Below the pieces are notes generated by a model. The model saw only the letters and a list, made by a program, of their open reading frames with translations. It did no database searches and was not told the DNA's origin. A stretch of 5,866 nt of DNA from Lachnospiraceae bacterium. Its GTDB lineage: Bacteria > Bacillota > Clostridia > Lachnospirales > Lachnospiraceae. The stretch is taken from NCBI GenBank assembly GCA_021202715.1, contig JAJQCL010000242.1, positions 1 through 5,866 on the forward strand, given 5' to 3'. The stretch's first letter is position 1. Each line of letters opens with the position of its first letter. Of this stretch, positions 5,863 to 5,866 are shown in pieces. A program made the position numbers and the translations under genes.

Positions 5863-5866
5863 TTGC

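Noticed and set aside
1..5866. CRISPR array, insertion sequence, toxin-antitoxin or phage genes
   Set aside because: No direct repeats with regular spacing, no transposase or integrase frames and no terminal repeats were seen; all gaps between genes are under 200 nt.

Overview
All eight genes in this window lie on the minus strand, so transcription runs from right to left. The right half has a predicted AEC-family membrane transporter, then an archaeal/eukaryotic-like prolyl-tRNA synthetase (proS), then serine hydroxymethyltransferase (glyA). The left half is the conserved bacterial block rpmG-secE-nusG-rplK-rplA, with rplA cut by the left window edge. GC looks above half. The four-cysteine L33, the insertion-less ProRS with a C-terminal zinc domain, the strong GGAGG-type ribosome binding sites and the rpmG-secE-nusG-rplK-rplA order all suggest a Firmicute, probably a Clostridia-type anaerobe. 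I cannot name the genus.

Layout: (1) 4838-5767 is the AEC permease. Ahead of it is a leader with a GC-rich hairpin pair and a 6-bp dyad near the right edge. (2) 4665-4837 is a spacer with a good sigma-A promoter (TTGAAA, 17 nt, TGC-TATCAT) driving proS. (3) proS (3225-4664) and glyA (1880-3130) are separated by 94 nt with no clear terminator or promoter, so they are probably co-transcribed. (4) 1700-1879 is the switch between the two transcription units. It has a bulged terminator after glyA, then a 71-nt imperfect palindrome ending in eight U residues. The best promoter for rpmG (TTGACG, 17 nt, TGG-TACACT) lies inside the loop of that palindrome. (5) rpmG, secE and nusG are closely packed, with gaps of 27 and 21 nt. 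(6) The 136-nt nusG-rplK spacer folds into three successive hairpins. The middle one resembles the L1-binding site of 23S rRNA and is the expected site of L1 autogenous control. (7) rplK and rplA are 15 nt apart.

Together the genes serve protein synthesis and export. L33, L11 and L1 are ribosomal proteins. NusG couples RNA polymerase to ribosomes or Rho, SecE is the small translocon subunit, ProRS charges tRNA-Pro, and GlyA links serine/glycine to one-carbon units. The transporter has no evident functional tie to the rest.

This is mainly core housekeeping DNA and I see no undescribed gene system. The items most worth a second look are regulatory: the promoter nested in a terminator-like palindrome, and the structured rplK leader.
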